DNA from: Rhodopseudomonas palustris
Lineage (GTDB): Bacteria; Pseudomonadota; Alphaproteobacteria; Rhizobiales; Xanthobacteraceae
Direction of reading: 5' to 3'
Assembly (NCBI RefSeq): GCF_013415845.1
Contig: NZ_CP058907.1
Location: 1,550,001 to 1,614,000 of the forward strand
Length of the DNA: 64,000 nucleotides
Shown here: piece by piece, positions 23,924-33,094 of the stretch
Layout of the letters: every line of letters begins with the position of its first letter
Position numbering within the stretch: the stretch's first letter is position 1
Made by a program: the position numbers and the translations under genes
The notes under the pieces: generated by a model
The model's database searches: none
Seen by the model: only the letters and a program-made list of their open reading frames with translations
What the model was told of the DNA's origin: nothing

Positions 23924-25123
23924 ATGCGGGGATGGACCAAGCTGGGTTGGACGGCCGTTGCGCTCGCCGTCTTGGCACCGGCGCTTGCCGGGTGCAAGGA
24001 ACCGTCCGCCGCCAACGCTTCGGCGGCAGAGAAACCCGAAGTCAGCATTGTGACCGTGAAGCCGCAGCCGCGCTCGATCGTGCGCGAACTGCCGGGCCGG
24101 ATCGCGCCGATCCGGGTTGCGGACGTGCGGCCGCGCGTCTCAGGCATCATTCTGCGCCGGACGTTCCAGCAGGGCAGCGAGGTGAACGCTGGCGACCCCT
24201 TGTATCAGATCGATCCGCGCCCGTTCGAGGTTGAGCTGCAGGCTGCTGAAGCCGCGCTGGCCAAGGCCACGGCCGCCCGCGATCAGGCCGACATGCACGC
24301 CAAGCGCGTCTCGATGCTGGCGAACGAGCAGGCGGCGTCGCGTGCCGCCAATGAAGTCGCGATCACCAATCTGCGTCAGGCTGCGGCCGAAGTCGCGGTC
24401 CGCGAAGCGGAAGTCGCGCGCGCCAAGCTCAATCTGGAATACGCCACCATCCGCGCGCCGATCAGCGGCCGGATCGGTGCGGCGCTGGTCAGCGAAGGCG
24501 CTCTCGTGGTGCAGAACGATGCCACCAGCCTTGCGACGATTCAGCAGCTCGACCACGTCTATGCCGACTTCACCCAGCCGGTGTCCGAGATGGCGCGGCT
24601 TCGCCGCGCGTTTGATTCCGGCGAGCTCGACCAGATCGCGGCCGATGCGGTGCGCGCTCACCTCGTGCTCGACGACGGCACACACTATCCGGAGCACGGC
24701 AAGCTGCTGTTCTCGGATGCCAAGGTCGATGCCTACACCGGCCAAGTGACGCTGCGCGCTGAGTTCGACAATCCGAAGCGCGAGCTGCTGCCGGGCATGT
24801 ATGTGCGGGTGCGGATCGAGCAGGGCATCGACGCCGACGCCCTCGCAGTGCCGGAGCAGGCGGTTCAGCGCAACAACGGCGGCGGCAGCGAAGTGTTCGT
24901 CGTCAAGGACGATAATCGCATCGCCGTGCAGGCGGTACGGGTCGGCGCACAGCAGGATGGCCATTATCTGGTGCTCGACGGCCTGAAGCCGGGCGAGCGA
25001 GTGGTGGTCGAAGGCTTCCAGAAATTCGCTGCAGGCGACACCGTGGTGCCGGTGAACGTTGCCGATCGCCGGTCGGCGGCCGCCGTTCCGACCACCACGG
25101 GTTCGGCGAACGCGGTGCGATAG
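23924..25123 (+). CDS. RND efflux periplasmic adaptor lipoprotein (AcrA/MexA type), 399 aa
   Basis: Membrane-fusion protein linking the inner-membrane pump to an outer-membrane channel. The N-terminus ends in a lipobox (LAPALAGC, lipid Cys at about residue 24). It has the usual barrel-sandwich text RVSGIILRRTFQQGSEVNAGDPLYQI, a helical hairpin (about 95-160), and the second lipoyl half YATIRAPISGRIGAALVSEGALV. The ATG at 23924 follows AGAGG. The pump gene starts 10 bases after the stop. No outer-membrane factor gene is present here. Confidence 0.92.
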   Translation: MRGWTKLGWTAVALAVLAPALAGCKEPSAANASAAEKPEVSIVTVKPQPRSIVRELPGRIAPIRVADVRPRVSGIILRRTFQQGSEVNAGDPLYQIDPRPFEVELQAAEAALAKATAARDQADMHAKRVSMLANEQAASRAANEVAITNLRQAAAEVAVREAEVARAKLNLEYATIRAPISGRIGAALVSEGALVVQNDATSLATIQQLDHVYADFTQPVSEMARLRRAFDSGELDQIAADAVRAHLVLDDGTHYPEHGKLLFSDAKVDAYTGQVTLRAEFDNPKRELLPGMYVRVRIEQGIDADALAVPEQAVQRNNGGGSEVFVVKDDNRIAVQAVRVGAQQDGHYLVLDGLKPGERVVVEGFQKFAAGDTVVPVNVADRRSAAAVPTTTGSANAVR

Positions 25124-25133
25124 GCGCCGCCCG

Positions 25134-28100
25134 ATGCCCGCGTTTTTTATCGACAGGCCGATCTTCGCCTGGGTGATCGCGCTGTTCATCTGCTTGATCG
25201 GCGCGATCTCGATTCCGTTCCTCCCGGTCGCGCAATATCCGATCATCGCGCCGCCTTCGATCTCGGTGTCGACGCAATATCCCGGCGCCTCGCCGGAGAA
25301 CCTCTACAACAGCGTCACCCGGCTGATCGAAGAAGAGCTCAACGGCGCCAACGGCATTCTGAATTTCGAGTCGACCTCCGACTCGCTCGGCCAGGTCGAA
25401 ATCATCGCCAACTTCGAGCCGGGCACCGACACCGAAATGGCGTCGGTGAACGTCCAGAACCGCATCAAGCGCATCGAGGCACGTCTGCCGCGCGCCGTGC
25501 TGCAGCAGGGCATCCTGGTCGAGGAAGCCTCGAGCGCGGTGCTGCAGATCATCACGCTGACGTCGACCGACGGCTCGCTCGACGAAGTCGGCCTCGGCGA
25601 CTTCATGATCCGCAACGTGCTCGGCGAAATCCGGCGTATCCCGGGCGTCGGCCGTGCGACGCTGTATTCGACCGAGCGCGCGCTCCGGATCTGGATCGAT
25701 CCGGCCAAGCTGATCGGCTACAATCTCACCGCCGACGACGTCACCAAGGCGATCGAGGCCCAGAACGCCCAGGTAGCTTCCGGCAGCATCGGCGCCGAGC
25801 CGACACCGAAGGGCCAGAAGATCTCCGCGCTGGTGCTGGTGAAGGGCCAGCTCTCGTCCGCCGACGAATTCGGCGCCGTGGTGCTGCGCGCGAACTCAGA
25901 CGGCTCGACGGTGCGGCTACGCGACGTGGCGCGGATCGAGATCGGCGGCTTTTCCTACCAGTTCAACACCCGCCTCAACGGCAAGCCGACCGCAGGTCTG
26001 TCGGTGCTGATGTCGCCGACCGGCAACGCGCTCGCCACCGCGAGCGCAGTCGAGGCCAAGATGAAGGAGCTGTCGCGCTTCTTCCCGGCCAACATCAAAT
26101 ACGAGATCCCCTACAACATCACCCCGGTGGTCGAGGCCTCGATCACCAAGGTGCTGCACACCCTGGTCGAAGCGGTGGTGCTGGTGTTCGTGGTGATGTT
26201 CCTGTTCCTGCAGAACATCCGCTACACCATCATCCCGACCATCGTGGTGCCGGTGGCGCTGCTCGGCACCTGCGCGTCGCTGCTGATGTTCGGCTATTCG
26301 ATCAACATGCTGTCGATGTTCGGCATGGTGCTAGCGATCGGCATTCTGGTCGACGACGCCATCGTCGTGGTCGAGAACGTCGAACGCATCATGGCCGAGG
26401 AGGGGCTGCCGCCGAAGGAAGCGACCCGCAAGGCGATGTCGCAGATCACCTCGGCGATCATCGGCATCACCCTGGTGCTGATAGCGGTGTTCCTGCCGAT
26501 GGCATTCTTCCCCGGCTCGGTCGGCATCATCTATCGGCAGTTCTCGGTGACGATGGTGTCGGCGATCGCGTTCTCGGCGCTGATGGCGCTGTCGCTGACG
26601 CCGGCGCTGTGCGCCACGCTGCTGAAGCCGGTGACCAAAGGCCATGCCCACGCCGAGCGCGGCGTGTTCGGCTGGTTCAACCGCACGCTGGACACCGTCC
26701 GCGAGCGCTATTCCGGCATCGTGCGCTGGAATCTCGGCCGCACCGGCCGGTTGATGCTGATCTACGCCGTGCTGGTCGGCGTGCTCGGCTTCGCGATGGC
26801 GCGGATGCCGGGTGGCTTCCTGCCGATCGATGACCAGGGCTTCGTCACCGTCGACGTACAGACGCCGTCGGATTCGTCCTACAACCGAACCTACGATGTG
26901 GTGAAGCAGGTCGAGGACTATCTGCTGAAGCGCGATGGCGTGCAGAACGTCACCTTCCTCACCGGCTTCAGCTTCCTCGGCCAGGGCATGAACGCCGCGC
27001 AGGCGTTCGTGACGCTGAAGGATTGGGGCGAGCGTGACGCGAACTCGTCCGCCGCTGCGATCGTCGACGACGCCAACCGCAAGCTCGGCAGCATCCGCGA
27101 CGCGCGGATCTCGGCGCTGCAGCCGCCGCCGGTCGACAACCTCGGCAACTCATCGGGCTTCAGTTTCCGGCTGCAGGACCGCGGCCAGAAGGGGCACGCT
27201 GCGCTGGTTCAGGCGAGCGAACAGCTCGTCGCCGCCGCCAATGCGAGCCCGGTGCTGCAGAAGGTCTATGTCGAGGGCCTGCCGCCGGCGCCTGTGCTCA
27301 ATCTGATGATCGACCGCGAGAAGGCCGGCGCATTCGGCGTCACCTTCGAGGACATCAACACCACGATCTCGACCAATCTCGGCTCCGCCTACATCAACGA
27401 CTTCCCCAACCGCGGCCGCATGCAGCGCGTGATCGTGCAGGCCGACGCAGAAGGGCGCATGAACGCCGACGACATCCTCGGCTACACGGTGAAGAACAGC
27501 CGCGGCCAGCTGGTGCCGTTCTCATCCTTCGCCACGGTGGAATGGGCGAAGGGCCCGACCCAGATCGTCGGCTTCAACTACTATCCGGCGATCCGCATCA
27601 GCGGCGAAGCGCGGCCGGGCTTCACCTCGGGCGATGCGATCGCCGAGATGGAACGGCTCGCCGATCAGCTGCCGCGTGGCTTCGGCTACGATTGGACCGG
27701 CCAGTCGCTGCAGGAAAAGTTGTCGGGCTCCCAGGCACCGATCATCCTGGCGTTGTCGGCGCTGGTGGTGTTCCTGGTGCTGGCGGCGCTGTACGAAAGT
27801 TGGACGATCCCGCTGTCGGTGCTGCTGACGGTGCCGCTTGGCATCGCCGGCGCGGTGATCGCCGCGACGATGCGGTCGCTGCCGAACGACGTGTACTTCA
27901 CCGTCGGTCTGATCACGATCATCGGTCTGGCCGCCAAAGACGCGATCCTGATCGTCGAGTTCGCCAAGGATCTCCGCAAGGAGGGCAAGTCCCTGCGCGA
28001 GGCGACGATGGAGGCGTGTCACCTCCGGTTCCGCCCGATTCTGATGACCGGTCTGGCGTTCTGTTCGGGCGTGCTGCCGATGGTGATTGCCAGCGGCGCA

Positions 28101-28301
28101 GGCGGAAAGAGCCAGCAGGCGCTCGGCACCGGCGTGATGGGCGGCATGATCGCGGTGGTGATCCTGGCGTTGCTGTTTGTTCCGGTGTTCTTCGTCGCGG
28201 TGCAGCGGCTGTTCGGACGCGACCGCTCGGACGATCCCGTCGGGGAAACCTTGACGCATCAAGTTCCGCTGCATCCGCAGTTGCCGCACGATCCAGCCTG
28301 A
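25134..28301 (+). CDS. RND efflux inner-membrane transporter (AcrB/MexB, HAE1 family), 1055 aa
   Basis: Proton-driven drug/solute exporter. It begins MPAFFIDRPIFAWVIALF, as AcrB does, and has 12 hydrophobic helices with two large periplasmic loops. The helix-4 proton-relay motif GILVDDAIVVVENVERIM carries both key Asp residues, and the helix-10 Lys lies in GLAAKDAILIVEFAKDL. Length is normal for the family. The start at 25134 is chosen by homology to AcrB over an upstream in-frame ATG. Substrates cannot be read from the sequence. Confidence 0.94.
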   Translation: MPAFFIDRPIFAWVIALFICLIGAISIPFLPVAQYPIIAPPSISVSTQYPGASPENLYNSVTRLIEEELNGANGILNFESTSDSLGQVEIIANFEPGTDTEMASVNVQNRIKRIEARLPRAVLQQGILVEEASSAVLQIITLTSTDGSLDEVGLGDFMIRNVLGEIRRIPGVGRATLYSTERALRIWIDPAKLIGYNLTADDVTKAIEAQNAQVASGSIGAEPTPKGQKISALVLVKGQLSSADEFGAVVLRANSDGSTVRLRDVARIEIGGFSYQFNTRLNGKPTAGLSVLMSPTGNALATASAVEAKMKELSRFFPANIKYEIPYNITPVVEASITKVLHTLVEAVVLVFVVMFLFLQNIRYTIIPTIVVPVALLGTCASLLMFGYSINMLSMFGMVLAIGILVDDAIVVVENVERIMAEEGLPPKEATRKAMSQITSAIIGITLVLIAVFLPMAFFPGSVGIIYRQFSVTMVSAIAFSALMALSLTPALCATLLKPVTKGHAHAERGVFGWFNRTLDTVRERYSGIVRWNLGRTGRLMLIYAVLVGVLGFAMARMPGGFLPIDDQGFVTVDVQTPSDSSYNRTYDVVKQVEDYLLKRDGVQNVTFLTGFSFLGQGMNAAQAFVTLKDWGERDANSSAAAIVDDANRKLGSIRDARISALQPPPVDNLGNSSGFSFRLQDRGQKGHAALVQASEQLVAAANASPVLQKVYVEGLPPAPVLNLMIDREKAGAFGVTFEDINTTISTNLGSAYINDFPNRGRMQRVIVQADAEGRMNADDILGYTVKNSRGQLVPFSSFATVEWAKGPTQIVGFNYYPAIRISGEARPGFTSGDAIAEMERLADQLPRGFGYDWTGQSLQEKLSGSQAPIILALSALVVFLVLAALYESWTIPLSVLLTVPLGIAGAVIAATMRSLPNDVYFTVGLITIIGLAAKDAILIVEFAKDLRKEGKSLREATMEACHLRFRPILMTGLAFCSGVLPMVIASGAGGKSQQALGTGVMGGMIAVVILALLFVPVFFVAVQRLFGRDRSDDPVGETLTHQVPLHPQLPHDPA

Positions 28302-28438
28302 GCCGGGATTACTGGCGCAAATTACCAGCTCAGGCACCTGCGTCTCCGAGCACATGGTCCTGGAACTAATCGAACTATCTCCGGTTGGTTGTCGACAGGA
28401 ACGACAACTCAATCACTCGAACACCGGAGGCACTCCTC

Positions 28439-28891
28439 ATGAACGGAGACCAACCCATCAGCTGGCTGATGTTTTTCACATTGGCGGCTGGCATCGTTAT
28501 CGTCGGATTCGTTTTCCTCAACTTCATTCGCTCGCGCTCCAACCGTGAAGTCGCGGCGAACACGCTGGAAGGCAACGCGCCGGCCCGCGGTGCCGCGGCA
28601 GATGGCGCCTTGCCGGAACTGGCCGGCCTCACCGTGTTCGCCCTGATCGCCATGAGCCTGCTGACCGCCGGCTTCGCTTACAATCCGGGTGAGAAGGTTG
28701 CTGCCGAAGCCTCCACCCCGGCCGCGAGCAATAGCGGTACGACGACTGGCATGTCGCAGCCGAAGAACATTCAGAATGAGCCGAAGCGCTATCAGCCGAA
28801 CAACCCTGGCACCGACACCCGCACCTCACCGACGGGTTCGGATACTGGCGTGGGTAACTCGCCCGGTTCGACCGGCACTCTGACCAAGTAA
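28439..28891 (+). CDS. Hypothetical two-helix membrane protein with disordered Ser/Thr/Asn/Gly tail, 150 aa
   Basis: Two hydrophobic segments (about residues 7-28 and 61-82) flank a short charged loop. The C-terminal 60 residues are low-complexity (NNPGTDTRTSPTGSDTG) with no hydrophobic core. I do not recognise the family. GGAGG lies 9 bases before the ATG, and a strong terminator follows 22 bases after the stop, so it is a real single-gene transcript. Confidence 0.7.
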   Translation: MNGDQPISWLMFFTLAAGIVIVGFVFLNFIRSRSNREVAANTLEGNAPARGAAADGALPELAGLTVFALIAMSLLTAGFAYNPGEKVAAEASTPAASNSGTTTGMSQPKNIQNEPKRYQPNNPGTDTRTSPTGSDTGVGNSPGSTGTLTK

Positions 28892-28912
28892 TTCACATCA
28901 GTCTAAACGTCG

Positions 28913-28944
28913 AAGGCCCCGGTTCTCAAGAACCGGGGCCTTTT
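28913..28944 (+). terminator. Rho-independent terminator
   Basis: AAGGCCCCGGTTCT and AGAACCGGGGCCTT form a 14-bp perfect stem with a short loop, ending in a T-run (ccttttgctg). Confidence 0.92.
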
Positions 28945-29027
28945 GCTGTCGCGAGGCGCCGCGGAAAGATCGCTCGAGAAATCAATTTTGTGTGCGGCCA
29001 GCCATCATTTTGCCGCCGGAAACGAGA

Positions 29028-29050
29028 ATGGCCGGGACAAGCCCGGCCAT
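29028..29050. repeat. Short palindromic repeat (ATGGCCGGG/CCCGGCCAT)
   Basis: A 9-bp perfect stem with a 5-base loop in intergenic DNA. From memory this atggccgggacaagcccggc element is a frequent dispersed palindrome in Bradyrhizobium/Rhodopseudomonas genomes. Confidence 0.6.
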
Positions 29051-29147
29051 CATGGAATTTTGATTGATGCGACTGCAGAACCTGCAGTCAGGCTGATGAG
29101 GCACCGCGTCTCGGAAGCGCCATAGCCGCTTCGATCGATGAAGCGCC

Positions 29148-29597
29148 TTAGGTCGCCGCCTCGTAGGCCGCCTTCTGCTGCTCCATCAGCGCGATCTTTT
29201 CGCTGATCTTGGCGCGCTGCGCCGACAGCGTCGACGATATCGACGGAATGCCGGCAATCGCCTTCAGCGCGTCGTCGTATTTTGACAGATTGCGCTTCTC
29301 GCCATCAATCAGGCCCGGCAGCACGCTGCCGTCGAGGCCGTCGAACAGAGAGCGCACGCTCATGATGGTGCGGTGAACCACGCTCATAAACGAGCCGGAA
29401 TCGTCAGCGGTTTCGCCGGCGTTGATCAGCATGCCAGCGAGTTCTTCGGCGTTGCCGTGATGTAGCGCGATCATATCCCGGAACAGCGAGGTCAGGCCTT
29501 TGCCTTCCGCGTCTTCCAGCGCTTCCTCGTAGCCGTTGCGGGCGTCGATCTCGCTGGTGTACAGCGTCTTCAGATGGTCGATAATATCGGTGTCCAC
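29148..29597 (-). CDS. DUF2383/PA2169-family four-helix protein, 149 aa
   Basis: Ferritin-like helical bundle of unknown role: IIDHLKTLYTSEIDARNGYEEALEDAEGKGL, later FRDMIALHHGNAEELAGML and a GSFMSVVHRTIM stretch. GTG at 29597 is chosen because GGAGG sits 5 bases before it; the ATG at 29609 overlaps that ribosome site. In other bacteria such proteins are stress-linked. It is followed upstream on the same strand by bciB with a 114-base gap. Confidence 0.72.
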   Translation of the reverse strand: MDTDIIDHLKTLYTSEIDARNGYEEALEDAEGKGLTSLFRDMIALHHGNAEELAGMLINAGETADDSGSFMSVVHRTIMSVRSLFDGLDGSVLPGLIDGEKRNLSKYDDALKAIAGIPSISSTLSAQRAKISEKIALMEQQKAAYEAAT

Positions 29598-29711
29598 GTC
29601 AGCCTCCATGCTCGGTTGATCGATCGGCGAGCGGCGACGCCGCACACCTCGCGCGCGATAACCTGGATCCGGAAACTCGGTTCCGGGTAGGAACCGTGGC
29701 ACGGAAAGTTA

Positions 29712-30941
29712 TTAGTCGCGGCGTTCGCCGTCTTGCGGCGCGAGCCCATAGGGCTTTACCAGGGCCCAGACATGGGCCGGTATCATGTTCTTCATTTTGT
29801 GTTTGTAGTGCCGGCGCAGATGCAGCACGGTCTCGACCGCCTTCATCTCGACACGCGCACGCGCGAATTCGATTCCGCGCGGGCCGACTTTCGGCATTAG
29901 CCATCCCATGAACGGCCGCAGCCAGTTCGGCATGCCGCGCACAGGCAGTCCGCCGGCAGCGAGTTCGGTGTTCTTCAAGAAGCCCTTCACCGGCGCGACG
30001 CGATTGCCCGCGCTTGTCGGCTCGCTTAGGCGAACGTCGTTGCCGAGCAGCTTCAGCAGCTCCTCGCCGCGCTCGTTGCGCACCAGCAGCCACTGCTCGC
30101 CGCGTCCACCCATATAGCCGACGGTGATGTCGGCGAGCGTATTGGTGTAGTCGACGCAGGTGCGGCAGGTGATCGGGAAGAAGTCCGGTGGCAGTTTCGA
30201 GATCGGCAGCAGCAGGAACGGGATCGCCTTGACGTTGCCGTCGTCGAACCGCAGCTCGACGTGATAGTCGGCGCGGAATTCCAGATAGGTGATGGTTTCG
30301 GGCTTGTCGGACAGCAGATCCAGGAAGCCGTGAAACGCTTCGGTGGTGGTGTTGTCCGAGCAGGGCGTGCCGATCACATAGAGCTTTTCGAGGCCGAGCT
30401 GATCCTGCAGCCGGCGCAGCGCGTAGATCTGGCAGGGCACGCCGATCACCGCGAGCCGCTTGTAGCCGGCCGCGATTGCCGGTTCGATCAGCGCCAGCGA
30501 CGGTGCGTAGCCCATTCGCATCCCGCGGCACTGCGCCATGCCTTCCGGCTTGGTCACCAGCACCGGCATCGGTTTCCATTTGTCGGACGGGTCCGGCGCC
30601 ATCGCGATCACCGCGTCGACCGCACCGGTCTCCAGCAGCCGCTGCGCGATCGTGGTGGTGATGCCGGTCCACTGCGCCCCTTCACGCGGCTGTTTCATCG
30701 CCGCCTGCACCATGCGGCGATACGGGCCGAAGAACGCTTCGTCCCCGGTCGCGGCATCGCGGTTGCGGCCATGCACCCGTCGTTCCATCGCCGGATAGTC
30801 CGGCTTGATGAATTGGCAGGCTTGGCCGCACTGCTTCGGATCGCTCATCCGCGACACGCCGCAGTCGGTGCACAGTTCTCGCTCCGCCGGCGCGTTCAGC
30901 GGCGGCGTCCACAGCGCAGACGGGGTGTTGCGATCGTGCAT
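29712..30941 (-). CDS. bciB: Ferredoxin-dependent 3,8-divinyl (proto)chlorophyllide 8-vinyl reductase, BciB type, 409 aa
   Basis: Belongs to the coenzyme F420 hydrogenase/dehydrogenase beta-subunit family. The Cys-rich N-terminus (ELCTDCGVSRMSDPKQCGQAC), VIGVPCQIYALRRL, VIGTPCSDNTTTEAF and ITCRTCVDYTNTLADITVGYMG fit the Fe-S and FAD sites of BciB (the Slr1923 type). The enzyme reduces the C8 vinyl group during bacteriochlorophyll synthesis. It lies on the left flank of the bch genes, which supports the role. No unrelated bciA or other vinyl reductase is visible in the window. Confidence 0.85.
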   Translation of the reverse strand: MHDRNTPSALWTPPLNAPAERELCTDCGVSRMSDPKQCGQACQFIKPDYPAMERRVHGRNRDAATGDEAFFGPYRRMVQAAMKQPREGAQWTGITTTIAQRLLETGAVDAVIAMAPDPSDKWKPMPVLVTKPEGMAQCRGMRMGYAPSLALIEPAIAAGYKRLAVIGVPCQIYALRRLQDQLGLEKLYVIGTPCSDNTTTEAFHGFLDLLSDKPETITYLEFRADYHVELRFDDGNVKAIPFLLLPISKLPPDFFPITCRTCVDYTNTLADITVGYMGGRGEQWLLVRNERGEELLKLLGNDVRLSEPTSAGNRVAPVKGFLKNTELAAGGLPVRGMPNWLRPFMGWLMPKVGPRGIEFARARVEMKAVETVLHLRRHYKHKMKNMIPAHVWALVKPYGLAPQDGERRD

Positions 30942-31001
30942 GGGCGCGTCTTGTAGGAACCGGCCAATGGCCTCGCCATTCGCCTTAAGTTGCTCTCTCG
31001 A

Positions 31002-31490
31002 TCAATAGAGCCAAAGCTGGGCGACCGATAGATCTGCGTCAAACTCGCGGCCGATCGCCACCAGCCCGACCCGCCGCAGTCGGCGGGGGGCGAACGGCAC
31101 ATCGGTGCGGTGCCGCGTGAGCGCGGCGAACGGGAACTCGAACACCTGCCAGCGCGGTGTCGCCTGGAACGGCTGCCGATAGGACTGCTGCGGCCGTGTC
31201 AGATCTGTGGTGCGAAGATGCAGGCCGTAAGCCTGGTCGTTGCCGAACAGTTCCGCGGCGATACCTTCGAAGCCGCCGGCATCGAAGGCGCCGCCGTCCG
31301 GCGCCAGGTCCATCGCGATCTGGATGAAGCCGCTATTGTTCTCGGTCGATACCGCGCCGCGCATTCGCGCAGCCGTCCGGCCCTCAACCTCGACAAGCTG
31401 CACGGTGCCCTGCGACACGCCGCCCATCACGGTGTCGGTGATCACCCTCCAGCGCCGCTGTCCTTCCGCCGGCCACAGCTCGTGCTGCAT
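31002..31490 (-). CDS. CIA30/complex I intermediate-associated protein family, 162 aa
   Basis: Beta-sandwich domain with WRVITDTVMGGVSQG at residues 14-28, then the typical FIQIAMDL and YGLHLRTTDLTRPQQSYRQPF strings. Bacterial members are of unknown function, some near photosynthesis or NADH dehydrogenase genes. Its ATG overlaps the upstream stop (TGATG at 31488-31492), making it the third gene of a coupled operon (34407 to 31002). Confidence 0.78.
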   Translation of the reverse strand: MQHELWPAEGQRRWRVITDTVMGGVSQGTVQLVEVEGRTAARMRGAVSTENNSGFIQIAMDLAPDGGAFDAGGFEGIAAELFGNDQAYGLHLRTTDLTRPQQSYRQPFQATPRWQVFEFPFAALTRHRTDVPFAPRRLRRVGLVAIGREFDADLSVAQLWLY

Positions 31491-33094
31491 CAGCGGATCA
31501 CCATTGGGAACGTCACCGCAATTGCCCAGGCGAACAGCACCGCGTTGGCGAGCGCACCGGGCAGCGGGTGATTGGTCGCCTTGTAGGTCCAGTTGCTGAT
31601 CAGGCCGAAGGCCAGGAATAGCAGCAGGATCGCCGGCACGATGATGATCAGGAAGAACAGCTTCTGTAGATTAAGCGCGACCGCCGCCGCCAGCGAAGCC
31701 AGAAAGCAGAACTTCGCCAGCGCGTAGGCGCCGCGCTTGGAGCTCTGGCCGTGTGCCATCCATTCCGCGGTGACGAAATACGGGATCGTGCCGCAGGCGA
31801 CCGCTGCGATTAGGTGGATGCGGGATTCGATGGGCATGAACGAGAACAGATAGCTGTCGAGCGCGATGCCGAAGCCGAAAATGTTGTAGGCGATCGCCGC
31901 CACGGCGCCGATCGCCAGCGCCCCGATCGCGACGCGCGGGTGGGCGGGATCGGGCAGGGCGCCGAGCGCGGCCAGTTCCTGCGCGTGCGGCCGTGCGGGA
32001 TGCGGCGCTGAACGGCGGCTGCGCAGCCGGATCAGCACCAGGATCGTGGCCGTAAGCAGGCCGTACAGCAGGAAGTGCAGCGTCAGATAGTCGCCAAGCA
32101 GGATGATCAGGAAGTCAGTCGGCGCCTTCCATAGCAGCAGCGGCGTCAGCACCGCCGGCACGATCGCTGTCACCAGAAGCTGCTTCCACGTCAGGCTGGC
32201 GCCCATCGGTGCGGCGGCCGCGCGCGGCAGCAGCTTCGACAGCGGCCAGGCCAGCGCGATCAGGCCGCCGAACAAGAGCGCCAGCCAGCGCGGCCGCTGG
32301 TCGATCCAGCCGGAGCTGGTGCGGCCGAACGCATCGTTTATCCAATGCAGCGACTCGCGCATCGAGTCCTGGCTGTACAGCACGCCGATGTGCTCGACGC
32401 CGGATGAGAGCACGAAACGGCGCGCGGTGCCGTCTGCGAAGCTGCCATAGGTGCGTCCCTCGACGGCATTGCCGCCGGCGACCTGATTGACGATGCGCAG
32501 GCCCTCGTCCTTCAGCATCTGCGGCTCGAGCCCGCCGACGATCACCAGCAGATTGTGCGGCAGCGTCGCGGTCGATTTCCGCGTGAACACCGAGACCGCG
32601 ACGGTGGCGATGATCTCGGGATGTTCCACCGCGTAGGCCACCACGATGTCCGAGGCCATTGAATGGCCCAGCACCGCGGCGCGGCCGTCGCTCTCCGGCA
32701 ATTTGCGGGCGTAGTCGGTGACCCGGCCGAGTTCGTCGACCAGTACGCCGGTGATCTTGGTCGGCTCGTCGACGTCGCCCTGCATCGTCAGCGGATTGCG
32801 GCCGTGGCCGGTGAAATCGAAGGTCACCGCGATGTAGCCGTTGCGCGCCAGCGTCTGCGCGAACGGCTGCATCAATTGCTGCGAGCCGGCGAAGCCGTGC
32901 GCGATCACCACCACCGGAGCGCTGGTGACGGACGGCTGCCGGAACACCGTGACGGGCGTGGCTCCGACCTCGGTGTGGGTAATGATCAAGCCGTCTTTGC
33001 CGGCCTGCAGCTGCCAGAGGGCCACCGCGATCGCGATCATAGCGACAAGGGCGACGATGATCCGAAGCGGCTTCAGCCCGCGGCGCATGGCCAT
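31490..33094 (-). CDS. Alpha/beta hydrolase fused to a multi-helix membrane domain, 534 aa
   Basis: N-terminal anchor (about residues 10-28) followed by an alpha/beta hydrolase: VVVIAHGFAGSQQLM, TFDFTGHGRNP and the nucleophile elbow AVLGHSMASD, with a candidate His in SSGVEHIGVLY. After about residue 265 there are seven or eight hydrophobic segments to the end. This fusion is unusual; I know no function. It is coupled at both ends by one-base stop/start overlaps. Confidence 0.75.
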   Translation of the reverse strand: MAMRRGLKPLRIIVALVAMIAIAVALWQLQAGKDGLIITHTEVGATPVTVFRQPSVTSAPVVVIAHGFAGSQQLMQPFAQTLARNGYIAVTFDFTGHGRNPLTMQGDVDEPTKITGVLVDELGRVTDYARKLPESDGRAAVLGHSMASDIVVAYAVEHPEIIATVAVSVFTRKSTATLPHNLLVIVGGLEPQMLKDEGLRIVNQVAGGNAVEGRTYGSFADGTARRFVLSSGVEHIGVLYSQDSMRESLHWINDAFGRTSSGWIDQRPRWLALLFGGLIALAWPLSKLLPRAAAAPMGASLTWKQLLVTAIVPAVLTPLLLWKAPTDFLIILLGDYLTLHFLLYGLLTATILVLIRLRSRRSAPHPARPHAQELAALGALPDPAHPRVAIGALAIGAVAAIAYNIFGFGIALDSYLFSFMPIESRIHLIAAVACGTIPYFVTAEWMAHGQSSKRGAYALAKFCFLASLAAAVALNLQKLFFLIIIVPAILLLFLAFGLISNWTYKATNHPLPGALANAVLFAWAIAVTFPMVIR

